64,000 nucleotides of DNA from Micromonospora marina (GCF_900091565.1 NZ_FMCV01000003.1:358501-422500); one strand, 5' to 3'; positions 54,360-63,985 are shown, numbered from the stretch's first letter. The notes: a model not told the origin generated them from the sequence alone. Numbers and translations are program-made.

Positions 54360-54967
54360 CCGCCTCCGTCCCCAGCCCTCCGCGATCCTGCACGTCCGGC
54401 CCCGGCGAAACGGGCACGACGCCCGCCGAGGGGGCAGCAACCGCACGATGGCGCAACGACGGGGTGGTGGTGCTCGCGGAGGCGCGGTGGCCCGAGGCGG
54501 GGGACGAGGGCGCGGGACCGGCGGGGGTGGCGGGGTTCGTGCACTCGCCGTTCGCGCCGCTGGTGGCGGCGGTCGCCGAGCGGTGCCTCGCACGGCGGTA
54601 CGGCACCGGGCCGCTGCCGCCGGGCAACCGCACGGCTGTGGTGCTGGTCAGCGCGGGCGGGGACACCGCCGGTGCGGCGCACGTCCGCGCCACGGTGGCC
54701 GCGGGCGGGCGGATCGGGCCGCTGTTCTTCTTCCAGTCGGTGCCGAACAGCGTGGCCGGGCACGTCGCGGCGCGCTGGGGACTGGACGGGCCGGTGGTGT
54801 GCCTGAGCCCGGCCGGCGACCCGCGGGCCGAGGGGCAGGCCGAGGCGGACCTGCTGCTGTACGACGGCGACGCCGCACAGGCGTTGCTGATCCTGATCGA
54901 ACTGGCACCGGACGGTACGCCGGGCGAGGCGACCGCGGTGCTGCTGGGGGAGGGAACACGTCAATGA
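54356..54967 (+). CDS. Ketoacyl-synt_2-like protein (KS N-terminal-like)
   Basis: A 203-residue protein resembling the N-terminal half of a ketosynthase, of the pfam13723 kind also found in aryl polyene clusters. The diagnostic segment is RIGPLFFFQSVPNSVAGHVA, then ARWGLDGPVVCLSPAGDP and EADLLLYDGDAAQALLILIE. No nucleophilic Cys in a KS context and no C-terminal half is seen. It may pair with the preceding ketosynthase as a regulator or chain length partner. The N-terminal 35 residues are Ala/Pro-rich. It overlaps both neighbouring genes by 4 nt. Confidence 0.75.
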   Translation: MTASVPSPPRSCTSGPGETGTTPAEGAATARWRNDGVVVLAEARWPEAGDEGAGPAGVAGFVHSPFAPLVAAVAERCLARRYGTGPLPPGNRTAVVLVSAGGDTAGAAHVRATVAAGGRIGPLFFFQSVPNSVAGHVAARWGLDGPVVCLSPAGDPRAEGQAEADLLLYDGDAAQALLILIELAPDGTPGEATAVLLGEGTRQ

Positions 54968-56583
54968 GGACGAAGGGACTGCGCGGCGCGCTCGCGGCCG
55001 ACACGGAGCTGGGCGCGGGCAACGTGCTCGCCCGGGTGCTGGCCCACGGCGCCGACCCGGACGGGCCGGGGCTCACGTTCGACACAGGCGTCGACGGCCA
55101 CCCGGCCGAGACCCCGCTGACCCTGGGCCGGCTCGACCGGATGGTCGCCGCCCGGGCCGCCTGGCTGCACGAGCGCGGGGTGAAACCCCGCGACCCGGTC
55201 GCGGTCTGGGCCGGCACGGCCGCCGACATGGTGCTGTCGTTCCTGGCGCTGACCCGCCTCGGCGCCGTCCCGGCGCTGATGAACGGCAGGCTGCGCCCCG
55301 AGATCGCCGCCGAGTACGTCCGCCGGCTGCGCGCCGCGGGTGTGCTCGCCGACGAGGCGCACGCGCAGGCGCTGGCCGGGCACGACCTGGGCGCGCCGAT
55401 GCTCGGCGCGCCCGCGCGGGCCGGGACCGGCGACCCGGACGCCGCGCCCGCGCACTACCGGCACCACCCGGACGACCCGATCGTGATCACGCACACCTCC
55501 GGCACCACCGGCGTGCCGAAGGCGGTGCTGCACTCGCACGCCAGCCTGTTCGCCGCCACCCGCCACCTGCTGTCCATGCCGCAGGCGCAGGGCACCACGC
55601 GCATCCTCAACGCGCTGCCCGCCCCGCACACCGCCACGGTGCTCATGGTCAACCAGGCGCTCGGCAACCGGGCGGAGATGTTCCTGCTCTCCGACCAGGG
55701 CGGTGAGCGGGTGCTCGACGCGATCCAGCGGTGGCGACCGGACGGCGTGTTCGGCTTCTCCGTCACCTGGGCCGAACTGGCCCGCTTCGACCTGTCCGGC
55801 TACGACCTGGACTCGGTGCGGCTGTGGTTCAACACCGGCGACTGCTCGCACGAGCCGCACGTACGGCGGCTGGTCGCGGTCGGCTCCCGGGACGTGGTGA
55901 CCCGCGGCGGCGTGACCCGGGTACCCGGCTCGGTGTTCATCGACGGCCTGGGCTCCAGCGAGATGGGCCACTCGATGTTCCACATCACCCACACCACCGG
56001 CACCGACCGGTACGGCCGCTGCGTCGGCCGCCCGTACCGGTTCACCAAGGTCGCGGTGCTCGACGCCGACGGCAACGAGCTGCCGCCCGGGCAGGTCGGC
56101 TGGCTCGGCATCGACTCGCCGTCGCTGTTCCGCGGCTACTGGAACGACTCGGTCACCACCTACCGGTTCCGGCTGCGTGGCTGGTACCTCACCGGCGACC
56201 TGGTGTACGCCGACGACGACGGCCGCTACTACCACCTGGACCGGGCGGTCGACTCGGTCGAGGCCGGCGACGGGAAACGGTTCTTCACCGCGCTGTCCGA
56301 GGAACGCATCCTCGCCGCCTGCCCCGACGTGACCGACTGCACCGTGGTGATCGTCAAGGCGGACGACGGCACAGTCACCACTGACGTGCTGCTGGAACTG
56401 GCCGCCGGCGCCGACCCGGACGCGGACCGCACCGAGCAGATCCGTACCGCGCTGGGTGCGGACGTGGCCGCCACCCTGCGCCGGGTCGTCCCGGTACGCG
56501 CCGACGACATCCCGGTCACCGTCACCGGCAAGGTCCGCAAGGTGGCGCTGCGCGAGCGCTACCTGACCGAGGCGCCGTCGTGA
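54964..56583 (+). CDS. Second AMP-dependent ligase, acyl-ACP/CoA synthetase
   Basis: A 539-residue adenylate-forming enzyme: P-loop IVITHTSGTTGVPKAVLHSH; FIDGLGSSEMGHSMFH in the substrate-pocket region; WYLTGDLVYADDDGRYYHLD as the adenylate motif; and the catalytic Lys in VTVTGKVRKVALRE. Partly unlike the first ligase (51151), so the two probably have different substrates. One may load the aroyl starter, the other an acyl extender or tailoring acid. It overlaps the preceding gene by 4 nt and the next ketosynthase by 4 nt. Confidence 0.88.
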   Translation: MRTKGLRGALAADTELGAGNVLARVLAHGADPDGPGLTFDTGVDGHPAETPLTLGRLDRMVAARAAWLHERGVKPRDPVAVWAGTAADMVLSFLALTRLGAVPALMNGRLRPEIAAEYVRRLRAAGVLADEAHAQALAGHDLGAPMLGAPARAGTGDPDAAPAHYRHHPDDPIVITHTSGTTGVPKAVLHSHASLFAATRHLLSMPQAQGTTRILNALPAPHTATVLMVNQALGNRAEMFLLSDQGGERVLDAIQRWRPDGVFGFSVTWAELARFDLSGYDLDSVRLWFNTGDCSHEPHVRRLVAVGSRDVVTRGGVTRVPGSVFIDGLGSSEMGHSMFHITHTTGTDRYGRCVGRPYRFTKVAVLDADGNELPPGQVGWLGIDSPSLFRGYWNDSVTTYRFRLRGWYLTGDLVYADDDGRYYHLDRAVDSVEAGDGKRFFTALSEERILAACPDVTDCTVVIVKADDGTVTTDVLLELAAGADPDADRTEQIRTALGADVAATLRRVVPVRADDIPVTVTGKVRKVALRERYLTEAPS

Positions 56584-57842
56584 CCGCCGTCATCACCGGC
56601 ATGGGCCTGTTCACCCCGGCCGGGCGCGGCGTGGCGGACACGTTCGACGCCCTGCTCACCGGCCGGTCCGGGCTGCGCCGCCCACCCGAGGGACACCCGG
56701 CGGCGGGCAGCCTGGAGGTGGCCGGCGTGCTGCCGGACATCGACCCGCGCAGCGTCGCGTCCGGACCGGAGACGAAGGTGCTCGACCGGGTGGTGCTGCT
56801 CGCCCTGGTCACCGCCGCCGAGGCGCTCGCCGACGCCGGCATCGAGGTGGGCCGCGACGTCGACCCGGAACGCGTCGCGGTGATCGTCGGCGGCGTCGGC
56901 GGCATGTCCACGCTGGAGGGTCAGGTGCTCGCCCGAGCCGCCCGGGGCCGGGCGGCGGTCAGCCCGTACCTGCTCACCGGCATCCTGCCGAACATGCCCT
57001 CGGCTCGGATCGCCATCGCGCACGGCATCCGCGGCTACAGCTCGTCGGTCGGCACGGCCTGCGCCTCCGGCGCCCAGGCCGTCGCCGACGGGGTACGCCT
57101 CATCCGCGCGGGCGAGGCCGACGTGGTGGTGTGCGGGGCGAGCGAGGCGCCGCTGTTCGGCACGTTCGCCGACACGTTCGGCAACGCCCGGGCGCTGGCC
57201 CGCGGCTGGGACGAACCCACCGAGGCGAGCCGCCCGTTCGACAAGCGGCGCAACGGTTTCGTGCTGGCCGAGGGCGCGGCGCTGCTGGTGCTGGAGCGCG
57301 CCGGGCACGCCGACGGCCGGGGTGTGCGCGGGTACGCCGAGGTCGCCGGTTTCGGGGCGAACACCGACGCGTACCACCCGACCGCGCCGCGGCCCGACGG
57401 CGCCGGTGCGGCGGCCTGCATGCGCCGGGCGCTGGCGGCCGGCGGGGTCGGGCCCGCCGACGTCGGGTACGTCAACGCGCACGGCACCGGCACGAAACTC
57501 GGTGACGTCGCCGAGACGACAGCGCTGGCCGGGGTGTTCGGCACCGGCGGTGTGCCGGTCAGCTCGACCAAGGCGCTCACCGGGCACCTGCTCGGCGCGT
57601 CAGGGGTGCTGGAGGCCGCGGCCACCGCGCTGGCGCTCGACAGCGGCCTGCTCCCACCCACCTACCACCTGGACGACCCGGACCCGGAGTGCGAGGCGGA
57701 CCACGTCCGCGCCGTGCCCCGGCCCACCCGGGCCAGCCACGCGCTGACGAACTCGTTCGGGTTCGGCGGCCAGAACGTCAGTCTGCTCCTGCGCCGGCTC
57801 TCCGGGCCGGCCCGCCGGGCCGCCACCCCGGCCGCGGGCTGA
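56580..57842 (+). CDS. Ketosynthase, FabF-like, canonical triad
   Basis: A 420-residue KAS II-fold protein with all three residues: SSVGTACASGAQAVADG (Cys 161), VGYVNAHGTGTKLGDVAE (His about 301), STKALTGHLLGASGVLEAAA (His about 337), and the GFGGQN C-terminal loop (NSFGFGGQNVSLLL). It overlaps the ligase gene upstream. With the Cys-Asn-His paralogue, it gives the block two different ketosynthases in addition to the KS-alpha/beta pair. It could be the priming or elongating enzyme for the second block. Confidence 0.92.
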   Translation: MTAVITGMGLFTPAGRGVADTFDALLTGRSGLRRPPEGHPAAGSLEVAGVLPDIDPRSVASGPETKVLDRVVLLALVTAAEALADAGIEVGRDVDPERVAVIVGGVGGMSTLEGQVLARAARGRAAVSPYLLTGILPNMPSARIAIAHGIRGYSSSVGTACASGAQAVADGVRLIRAGEADVVVCGASEAPLFGTFADTFGNARALARGWDEPTEASRPFDKRRNGFVLAEGAALLVLERAGHADGRGVRGYAEVAGFGANTDAYHPTAPRPDGAGAAACMRRALAAGGVGPADVGYVNAHGTGTKLGDVAETTALAGVFGTGGVPVSSTKALTGHLLGASGVLEAAATALALDSGLLPPTYHLDDPDPECEADHVRAVPRPTRASHALTNSFGFGGQNVSLLLRRLSGPARRAATPAAG

Positions 57843-57902
57843 CCGGACTCCAGTCCCGGGCGTCCGTCCGGGGCGTGATCACGGGGGGAACAGGGGAAGC
57901 CC

Positions 57903-58979
57903 ATGACCATCAACGGGATAGACCATCTCGAACTGTACGTGGGGGACGCCCGGCAGGCGGCCTTCTACTTCGACAACGCGGTCGGGTTCCGGCTGTGTGG
58001 GCAGGGCGGTCCGGAGACCGGGCTGGACGGGCAGCGCTCGCTGCTGCTGGCCCAGGCCGGCATCCGGCTGCTGCTCACGACCGGACTGTCCGCGGAGCAC
58101 CCGGCGGCGACGTACGTGCACCGGCACGGCGACGGCATCGCCGTGGTGGCGCTCGCCGTCGACGACGCCGCCGGGGCGTACGCGGAGCTGGTGGGCCGGG
58201 GCGCGAAGGCGCTGCGTTCGCCGCGCACCTTCACCGGCGCGGACGCCGAGGTGGTGGTGGCCGAGGTCGGCGGCTTCGGCGACGTGGTGCACCGGCTCGT
58301 CGAGCGGCGCGGCGACCCGGGCGTGTTCCTGCCCGGCGCGATCGAGCCGGTGACCGCCCCCGGTGGAACGGACACGCTGCTGGCCGAGGTGGACCACCTG
58401 GCGGTCTGCGTGCCGCCGGGGCAGCTCGGCGAGACGGTCGCGCACTACGAGAAGGTGTTCGGCTTCGCCGACATCTTCACCGAGCACATCGAGGTCGCCG
58501 GTCAGGCGATGAACTCCAAGGTGGTGCAGAGCCCGTCCGGGGCGGTCACCTTCGTGCTGCTGGAGCCGGACACCGGCGCCCGGCCGGGGCAGATCGAGGA
58601 CTTCCTGCGCTGGCACGCCGGCGCCGGGGTGCAGCACCTGGGCCTGCGCACCGACGACATCGTCACCGCCGTCGGCGCGCTCGCCGGGCGCGGGGTGCGG
58701 TTCGCCAGGACGCCCGGCGCGTACTACGACGGCCTGGAGCAGCGGGTCGGCCGGCTGGACGCGCCGGTGGACCGGTTGCGCGAGCTGAGCATCCTGGTCG
58801 ACTCCGACCACGACGGCCAGCTGCTGCAGATCTTCACCGAGTCGATGCACGTGCGCCGCACCCTCTTCCTCGAACTCATCGAGCGGCGCGGGGCGCGCAC
58901 CTTCGGCAGCGGCAACATCAAGGCGCTGTACGAGGCCAAGGAACGCGAGCTGGCCGCGGCGGAAGGGGGCAAGGCGTGA
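57903..58979 (+). CDS. 4-Hydroxymandelate synthase / 4-hydroxyphenylpyruvate dioxygenase-like enzyme
   Basis: A 358-residue two-domain VOC-fold enzyme. The iron ligands are His in LAEVDHLAVCV, His in GVQHLGLRTDD and Glu in LLQIFTESMHV. The C-terminus GSGNIKALYEAKERE is closer to hydroxymandelate synthase (HmaS) than to HPPD as I recall them, and the length (about 360 rather than 380-400) agrees. Both enzymes use 4-hydroxyphenylpyruvate and O2, giving 4-hydroxymandelate or homogentisate. The E1 alpha/beta genes downstream favour the HmaS reading. ATG 57903 follows GGGGGAACAGGGGAAGCCC. Confidence 0.85.
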   Translation: MTINGIDHLELYVGDARQAAFYFDNAVGFRLCGQGGPETGLDGQRSLLLAQAGIRLLLTTGLSAEHPAATYVHRHGDGIAVVALAVDDAAGAYAELVGRGAKALRSPRTFTGADAEVVVAEVGGFGDVVHRLVERRGDPGVFLPGAIEPVTAPGGTDTLLAEVDHLAVCVPPGQLGETVAHYEKVFGFADIFTEHIEVAGQAMNSKVVQSPSGAVTFVLLEPDTGARPGQIEDFLRWHAGAGVQHLGLRTDDIVTAVGALAGRGVRFARTPGAYYDGLEQRVGRLDAPVDRLRELSILVDSDHDGQLLQIFTESMHVRRTLFLELIERRGARTFGSGNIKALYEAKERELAAAEGGKA

Positions 58980-59899
58980 CCACCATCGATCCCGGGCTGA
59001 CCGCCGAGGAGGAGGCGCTGCTGCCCTCCGACGAGGACGTCCGGCACTACGCCGAGCACGGCTGGTACCTGTCGAAGAAGCTGCTCACCGACGACGAGGT
59101 GGACGAGCTGGTCGCCGCCACCGACAGCTACTACGCCGGGGAGCGTGACCGCCTGCTGCCGGTACGGCCGCCGAAGCTGGCCTACTGGGAGCCGTCCCGG
59201 GGTGACGTGCAGCGGCACAACGACTACGTCCACCACGAGCACGACGGCATCGCCCGCATCCTGCGCAAGCCGCTGATCGGTGCGGTAGCCGCCCGGCTGA
59301 CCCGCGCCGCCGAGATCCGCATCTTCCAGTCCACGCTGATCTGGAAGCCGCCGATCGCCGGTGAACAGTCGAACATCGTGCCCTGGCACTTCGACAAGCA
59401 CTACTGGGCGTCCTCGTCGTCGGAGAACATGCTCACCGCGTTCATCCCGTTCCACGACTGCGACGAGGAGATGGGCACCATCACCATGGTCGACGGCTCC
59501 CACCGGTGGCGGGAGATCGGCGCCGACGACACGGTGGTGCGGCACTTCGCCGACCGGGACCGCGACCAGCTCGAAACCATGCTCGCCGAGAACGCGGCGT
59601 ACAACGGCGCGCAGATCCGCAAGATCCCCATGGTGATCCCCAGGGGACACATGAGCTTCCACCACTGCCGCACCTACCACGGCAGCGGTGCGAACGTCAG
59701 CGGGCGGCCCCGCCGGGCCGTCTCGCTGCACCTGCAGGACGGCGACAACGCCTGGCGGGAGTATCCGCTCTCCGACGGCGCGCTCGCCGCGTACAACCAC
59801 GACGTGCTGGTCCGCCGCACCCACGAGGGCCGGCCGGACTACGCGGACCCCGATTACTGCCCGGTCATCTGGCGCGACCGCGCCCAACAGGGAGGCTGA
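58976..59899 (+). CDS. Phytanoyl-CoA dioxygenase (PhyH) family Fe(II)/2-oxoglutarate enzyme
   Basis: A 307-residue non-haem dioxygenase. The motifs are [13 protein letters not shown] (HxD), [18 protein letters not shown] (distal His) and [14 protein letters not shown] (Arg for 2-oxoglutarate). PhyH relatives in biosynthesis hydroxylate, desaturate or halogenate small molecules. GTG start at 58976 overlaps the upstream stop (GTGA). In the pathway it could hydroxylate the side chain or ring of a hydroxymandelate- or aroyl-derived intermediate. Confidence 0.9.
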   Translation: MTTIDPGLTAEEEALLPSDEDVRHYAEHGWYLSKKLLTDDEVDELVAATDSYYAGERDRLLPVRPPKLAYWEPSRGDVQRHNDYVHHEHDGIARILRKPLIGAVAARLTRAAEIRIFQSTLIWKPPIAGEQSNIVPWHFDKHYWASSSSENMLTAFIPFHDCDEEMGTITMVDGSHRWREIGADDTVVRHFADRDRDQLETMLAENAAYNGAQIRKIPMVIPRGHMSFHHCRTYHGSGANVSGRPRRAVSLHLQDGDNAWREYPLSDGALAAYNHDVLVRRTHEGRPDYADPDYCPVIWRDRAQQGG

Positions 59900-59901
59900 C
59901 A

Positions 59902-60699
59902 ATGTCACGATACGACTGGGGCAAGACGCACCCGGGCATCGAGCGGCTGGAGCGGGCGGTGACCGAGCGCCGCGACGTGGTGGTCAAGCACCCCCTCTAC
60001 GCCAACCTCGACACCCACGACGCGCTCGTCACGTTCATGGAGCACCACGTCTTCGCCGTCTGGGACTTCATGTCGCTGCTGAAGTCGTTGCAGCGGCAGC
60101 TCACCTGCGTCACGGTGCCGTGGATCCCGACCGGGCCGACCGGCAGCCGCCGCCTGATCAACGACATCGTCATGGTCGAGGAGAGCGACGAGCTGGGCGA
60201 CGGCTACATCAGCCACTTCGAGCTGTACGTGCAGGGCATGACCGAGGCCGGCGCCGACACCACCGCCGTGAACCAGCTCGTCGACCTGCTGCGCGACGGC
60301 ACCCCGGTCACCGAGGCGCTCGGCGCGGCGGGCGTCCCCGCGCCGTCCGCGGCCTTCGCCGGCACCACCTGGCGAATCATCGAGACCACCCCGGTGCACT
60401 GCCAGGCCGCGGCGTTCGCGTTCGGCCGCGAGGACCTCATCCCGGAGATGTTCACCCAGGTCGTCGCCGTCAACGAGCGCAGCAACCGGCTGAACAAGTT
60501 CGTCGACTACCTGGAGCGGCACATCGAGGTCGACGGCGAGCAGCACACCCCGATGGCCATGCAGATGCTGGCCGACCTGTGCGGCGACGACGACACCAAG
60601 TGGCAGGAGTGCGCCGACACGGTGAACGCCGCGCTCGCCGCCCGCGCCCGCCTCTGGGACGACATCCTCGCCGCCGTCAAGGAGGGCCGTCCGGCGTGA
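59902..60699 (+). CDS. DUF3050 haem-oxygenase-fold protein, possible diiron oxidase (HDO)
   Basis: A 265-residue helical protein of the DUF3050 type: [80 protein letters not shown] and [20 protein letters not shown]. The Glu/His/Asp pattern fits haem-oxygenase-like diiron oxidases, several of which perform N-oxidation or C-C cleavage in natural-product pathways. Lying between the PhyH and E1 alpha genes, it is a candidate for oxidising hydroxymandelate to the 2-oxoacid, or for a later oxidation. GGGAGG precedes the ATG; the next gene overlaps by 4 nt (GTGA). Confidence 0.85.
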   Translation: MSRYDWGKTHPGIERLERAVTERRDVVVKHPLYANLDTHDALVTFMEHHVFAVWDFMSLLKSLQRQLTCVTVPWIPTGPTGSRRLINDIVMVEESDELGDGYISHFELYVQGMTEAGADTTAVNQLVDLLRDGTPVTEALGAAGVPAPSAAFAGTTWRIIETTPVHCQAAAFAFGREDLIPEMFTQVVAVNERSNRLNKFVDYLERHIEVDGEQHTPMAMQMLADLCGDDDTKWQECADTVNAALAARARLWDDILAAVKEGRPA

Positions 60700-61667
60700 C
60701 CGGCGCCGACCCGCTCCGGCTCTACCGGACGGTCCGGCTGATCCGCCGCTTCGAGGAGCGCGCGATCGAGCTGGTCCACGCCGGGCAGATCGTCGGCGGC
60801 ATCCACCCGTACCTCGGTCAGGAGGGGATCGCCGCCGGCGTCTGCGCGGCGCTGGACCGCGAGGACCTGGTCACCGGCACCCACCGCGGGCACGGGCACG
60901 TACTCGCCAAGGGCGCCGACCCGGCCCGGATGCTGGCCGAGCTGTGCGGCCGGGTCACCGGGCTCAACCGGGGCCGGGGCGGGTCGATGCACGCCGCCGA
61001 CTTCGGCGTCGGTGTCCTCGGCGCCAACGCCATCGTCGGGGCCGCCGGCGCGATCCTCACCGGAGCGGTGTGGGAGCGGCGGCGGCGCGGCGCCGGCATC
61101 GTCGGCGCCACCTTCTTCGGCGACGGCGCGGTCAACGAGGGCATGCTCCTGGAGGCGTTCAACCTGGCCGCGCTCTGGCGGGTACCGGTGCTGTTCGTCT
61201 GCGAGAACAACGGCTACGCCACCACCATGCCGGTCGACGGCGCGGTCGCCGGCACCATCGCCGGGCGGGCCGCCGCCTTCGGCATGCCGGCGACCGTCGT
61301 CGACGGGCAGGACCCCGAGGCGGTACGTGAGGTCACCGCCGCCGCCGTCGCGCGGATGCGCGCCGGCGGCGGCCCCGAGCTGGTCGAGGCCCGCACCTAC
61401 CGCTTCGACGCCCACCACACCTTCGAACATCAGGTACGCCTCGACTACCGGCCGCCGGAGGAGGTGGCCGAGGGTCGGTCCCGCGATCCGGTGGACATCG
61501 CCGGAGCGCGGCTCGACCCGGCGGCCCGGGCCGCCGTGGACGCCGCCGTCGAGGCGGAACTGGACGCCGCCGTCGAGTACGCGCTCGCCGGGCCGCACCC
61601 CGACCCGGCGACCGCCCTGGACCACCTGTACGCCAGCGGGCTCACCGCCCGGACCGGAGGTGGCTGA
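60696..61667 (+). CDS. 2-Oxoacid dehydrogenase E1 component, alpha subunit
   Basis: A 323-residue thiamine-diphosphate enzyme subunit. Features are [40 protein letters not shown], the ThDP motif [20 protein letters not shown] and [11 protein letters not shown]. It decarboxylates a 2-oxoacid. No E2 or E3 gene follows in the window, which is unusual for a true dehydrogenase complex and suggests direct transfer to CoA or an ACP, or use of an E2/E3 encoded elsewhere. A similar E1-only pair occurs in phenylglycine pathways (PglB/PglC). Start GTG 60696; overlaps E1 beta by one base. Confidence 0.92.
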   Translation: MTGADPLRLYRTVRLIRRFEERAIELVHAGQIVGGIHPYLGQEGIAAGVCAALDREDLVTGTHRGHGHVLAKGADPARMLAELCGRVTGLNRGRGGSMHAADFGVGVLGANAIVGAAGAILTGAVWERRRRGAGIVGATFFGDGAVNEGMLLEAFNLAALWRVPVLFVCENNGYATTMPVDGAVAGTIAGRAAAFGMPATVVDGQDPEAVREVTAAAVARMRAGGGPELVEARTYRFDAHHTFEHQVRLDYRPPEEVAEGRSRDPVDIAGARLDPAARAAVDAAVEAELDAAVEYALAGPHPDPATALDHLYASGLTARTGGG

Positions 61668-62632
61668 TGCCCCGGCTCTCCTACCGCAGGGCGCTCACCC
61701 GGGCGCTCGCCGACGAGATGACCCGCGACGAGTCGGTCGTGGTGCTCGGCGAGGACATCCGGGTGGCCGCCGCGAACGTCACCACCGGGCTGCTGAAGAA
61801 GTTCGGCCCGGAACGGGTCCGCGACACCCCCCTGTCCGAGCAGGCGTTCACCAGCTTCGCCACCGGCGCGGCGCTGGCCGGGGCCCGCCCGGTGGTGGAG
61901 TTCCAGATCCCGTCGCTGCTGTTCCTGGTCTTCGAGCAGATCGTCAACCACGCGCACAAGTTCCCGCTGATGACCGGCGGCCAGTGTGCGGTGCCGGTCA
62001 CCTACGTGGTGCCCGGCTCCGGCTCCCGTACCGGCTGGGCCGGGCAGCACTCCGACCACCCGTACGCGCTGTTCGCCCACGTCGGGGTGACCACAGTCGT
62101 ACCGGCCACCCCGGCCGACGCGTACGGGCTGCTGGTCTCCGCGATCCGCTGCGACGACCCGGTGGTGGTCTTCGCCCCGGCGGGCGCCCTGGACCTGCGC
62201 GCCGACGTCACCGACCTGGCACCGGTGCCGCTGGGCCGCGGGGTCGTCCGCCGTTCCGGCACCGACGTGACGGTGGTGGCGGTCGGGCACCTGGTGCACG
62301 ACGCGCTCGCCGTCGCCGAGGAACTCGCCGGCCAGGCGTCGGTGGAGGTCTTCGACCCCCGCACGGTCTACCCGTTCGACTGGGATGGGCTGGTCGAGTC
62401 GGTGAGCCGCACCGGGCGGCTGGTCGTCGTCGACGACGGCAACCGTTCCTGCGGCATCGCCGCAGAGATCATCGCCACTGTGGTCGAGCGGGTCCGGCTG
62501 GCCGCGCCACCCCGCCGCGTCACCCGCCCCGACGGTGCGGTGCTGCCCTTCGCGCCCGCCCTCGACCGGGCCGTGCAACCCGGCCGCGACCAGCTCACCG
62601 CCGCCATCCAACTGACCCTCAAGGACGGATGA
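61667..62632 (+). CDS. 2-Oxoacid dehydrogenase E1 component, beta subunit
   Basis: A 321-residue beta subunit with the transketolase-type fold: SYRRALTRALADEMTRDESV, LGEDIRVAAANVTTGLLKKF, DTPLSEQAFTSFATGAALAG, TGWAGQHSDHPYALFAHVGV and EVFDPRTVYPFDWDGLVES. It completes the ThDP site with the alpha subunit. It shares the one-base overlap with that gene and ends 3 nt before the ATP-grasp-like gene. Confidence 0.92.
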   Translation: MPRLSYRRALTRALADEMTRDESVVVLGEDIRVAAANVTTGLLKKFGPERVRDTPLSEQAFTSFATGAALAGARPVVEFQIPSLLFLVFEQIVNHAHKFPLMTGGQCAVPVTYVVPGSGSRTGWAGQHSDHPYALFAHVGVTTVVPATPADAYGLLVSAIRCDDPVVVFAPAGALDLRADVTDLAPVPLGRGVVRRSGTDVTVVAVGHLVHDALAVAEELAGQASVEVFDPRTVYPFDWDGLVESVSRTGRLVVVDDGNRSCGIAAEIIATVVERVRLAAPPRRVTRPDGAVLPFAPALDRAVQPGRDQLTAAIQLTLKDG

Positions 62633-62635
62633 ACG

Positions 62636-63985
62636 ATGGACCCGAACTACACGTGGCCGCCGCTCGGCCAGGCGTGGACCGACCTGCCCGAGTCCACCCG
62701 TACCGCGATGGTGACCACCGGCGCCGAAGCGTGGGAGGAGGTCTTCCACGGCCGGGCCACGTACAACAAGCAGTGGCGCCTGGCCCGCCCGCCCGTCATC
62801 ACCGCCGACGCGTTCCGCGAGCTGAACGAGGTCTGCGACCGTATCGCCCAGCTCATCCTCGAAGCCTGCCGGCGTCGCGCACGCACCGCCGGTGAGCTGC
62901 GCCTGCTGCTCGACGTGCTGGACGGCGAGACCCGTCTGCTCGACCCGGACGAGGAACTGCGCGAGGGGCTGCTCGCCGCGTACCGGCCGGACGTGCTGTT
63001 CTCCGGCGGCGTGCCGTGCATCGTGGAGTACAACATCGACAGCAGCCTCGGCGGCGGCTTCGACGCCGACACCGTGATCCAGCGGTACGCCGAGCTGTAC
63101 CGCGCGCACGCCCTGCTCGACGGCGCGCGGCCCGCGCCGTCCCTGCTGGACCAGCGGTTCGTGGCCATCCGGGACACGCTCGGCCTGCCCGACGGCGCCC
63201 GGGTGGCGCTGCTGATGGACTTCGACGCCGACTACCCGGGGCTGGACGACCCGGAGACGTTCATCCGTATCCTGTCCCCGCTGATCGACCAGGCCCGCCC
63301 GTTCGGCATCGACCTGGTCATCGCCCCGGTCGCCACCGCCGGCCTGGACGCGCAGAACCGGCTGGTCGTCGGCGGTGCCCCGGTCGACGCCCTGTTCCGG
63401 CTGTTCGTGCCCAACCGGGTCACCCCCAGTGCCGGGCTGGACGCGGTGGCCGGCGCGCTCGCCGCCGGCACGCTGCCGATGTTCGTCAGCAGTGCCGCCT
63501 GGCTGCTCAGCAACAAGCTGAACTACGCCTGGCTCTGGGACGACCTGGACCTGCTGCCGGAGGACGACCGGACGCTGATCCGGCGGTACGTGCCGCACAC
63601 CGTCGCGCTCACCGCCGACCAGTTCGACCGGGCGCTCGCCGAACAGGCCGACCTGGTCGCCAAGCCCGCCGGTGGCTCGGCCGGGCACGGCGTGCTCATC
63701 GGCCGGGAGATGACAGCGGTGGCGTGGGCGGACGGGATTCGCGCGGCGATCGCCGCGGGCGGCCACATCCTGCAGCGCTACCACGAGGCGGACCGGGTGG
63801 CGATGGACTTCGTGCAGGTCGAGACCGGTGAGACGGTCACCGCCGACGTCCCGTACAGCCTCGCTCCGTACCTGTTCGCCCGCACCGGGTCGGGCGCGCT
63901 CGCGCGGGTCGGCTACCCGGGCTGCGACGAGGTTCTCAACCTGGCGAGAGGCGTCCTCCTGACCGGCATCCTCCTAACCGACTGA
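62636..63985 (+). CDS. ATP-grasp-like protein of unknown substrate
   Basis: A 449-residue protein ending just before the right edge. Pieces recall circularly permuted ATP-grasp enzymes of the glutathionylspermidine-synthase type: PCIVEYNIDSSLGGGFDADT, GARVALLMDFDADYPGLDDP, VPHTVALTADQFDRALAEQA, DLVAKPAGGSAGHGVLIGRE (nucleotide lid) and ILQRYHEADRVAMDFVQVET. It could form an amide or thioester bond in the pathway, with the product being an amidated aroyl or polyketide intermediate; the substrate is unknown. ATG 62636, 3 nt after the E1 beta stop, so it is in the same operon. The last 15 nt of the window hold no further feature. Confidence 0.65.
   Translation: MDPNYTWPPLGQAWTDLPESTRTAMVTTGAEAWEEVFHGRATYNKQWRLARPPVITADAFRELNEVCDRIAQLILEACRRRARTAGELRLLLDVLDGETRLLDPDEELREGLLAAYRPDVLFSGGVPCIVEYNIDSSLGGGFDADTVIQRYAELYRAHALLDGARPAPSLLDQRFVAIRDTLGLPDGARVALLMDFDADYPGLDDPETFIRILSPLIDQARPFGIDLVIAPVATAGLDAQNRLVVGGAPVDALFRLFVPNRVTPSAGLDAVAGALAAGTLPMFVSSAAWLLSNKLNYAWLWDDLDLLPEDDRTLIRRYVPHTVALTADQFDRALAEQADLVAKPAGGSAGHGVLIGREMTAVAWADGIRAAIAAGGHILQRYHEADRVAMDFVQVETGETVTADVPYSLAPYLFARTGSGALARVGYPGCDEVLNLARGVLLTGILLTD

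Noticed and set aside
61445..63784. 779-codon minus-strand ORF at the right end
   Set aside because: Opposite strand of E1 alpha/beta and ATP-grasp-like genes, all with clear motifs; the antisense frame has none.
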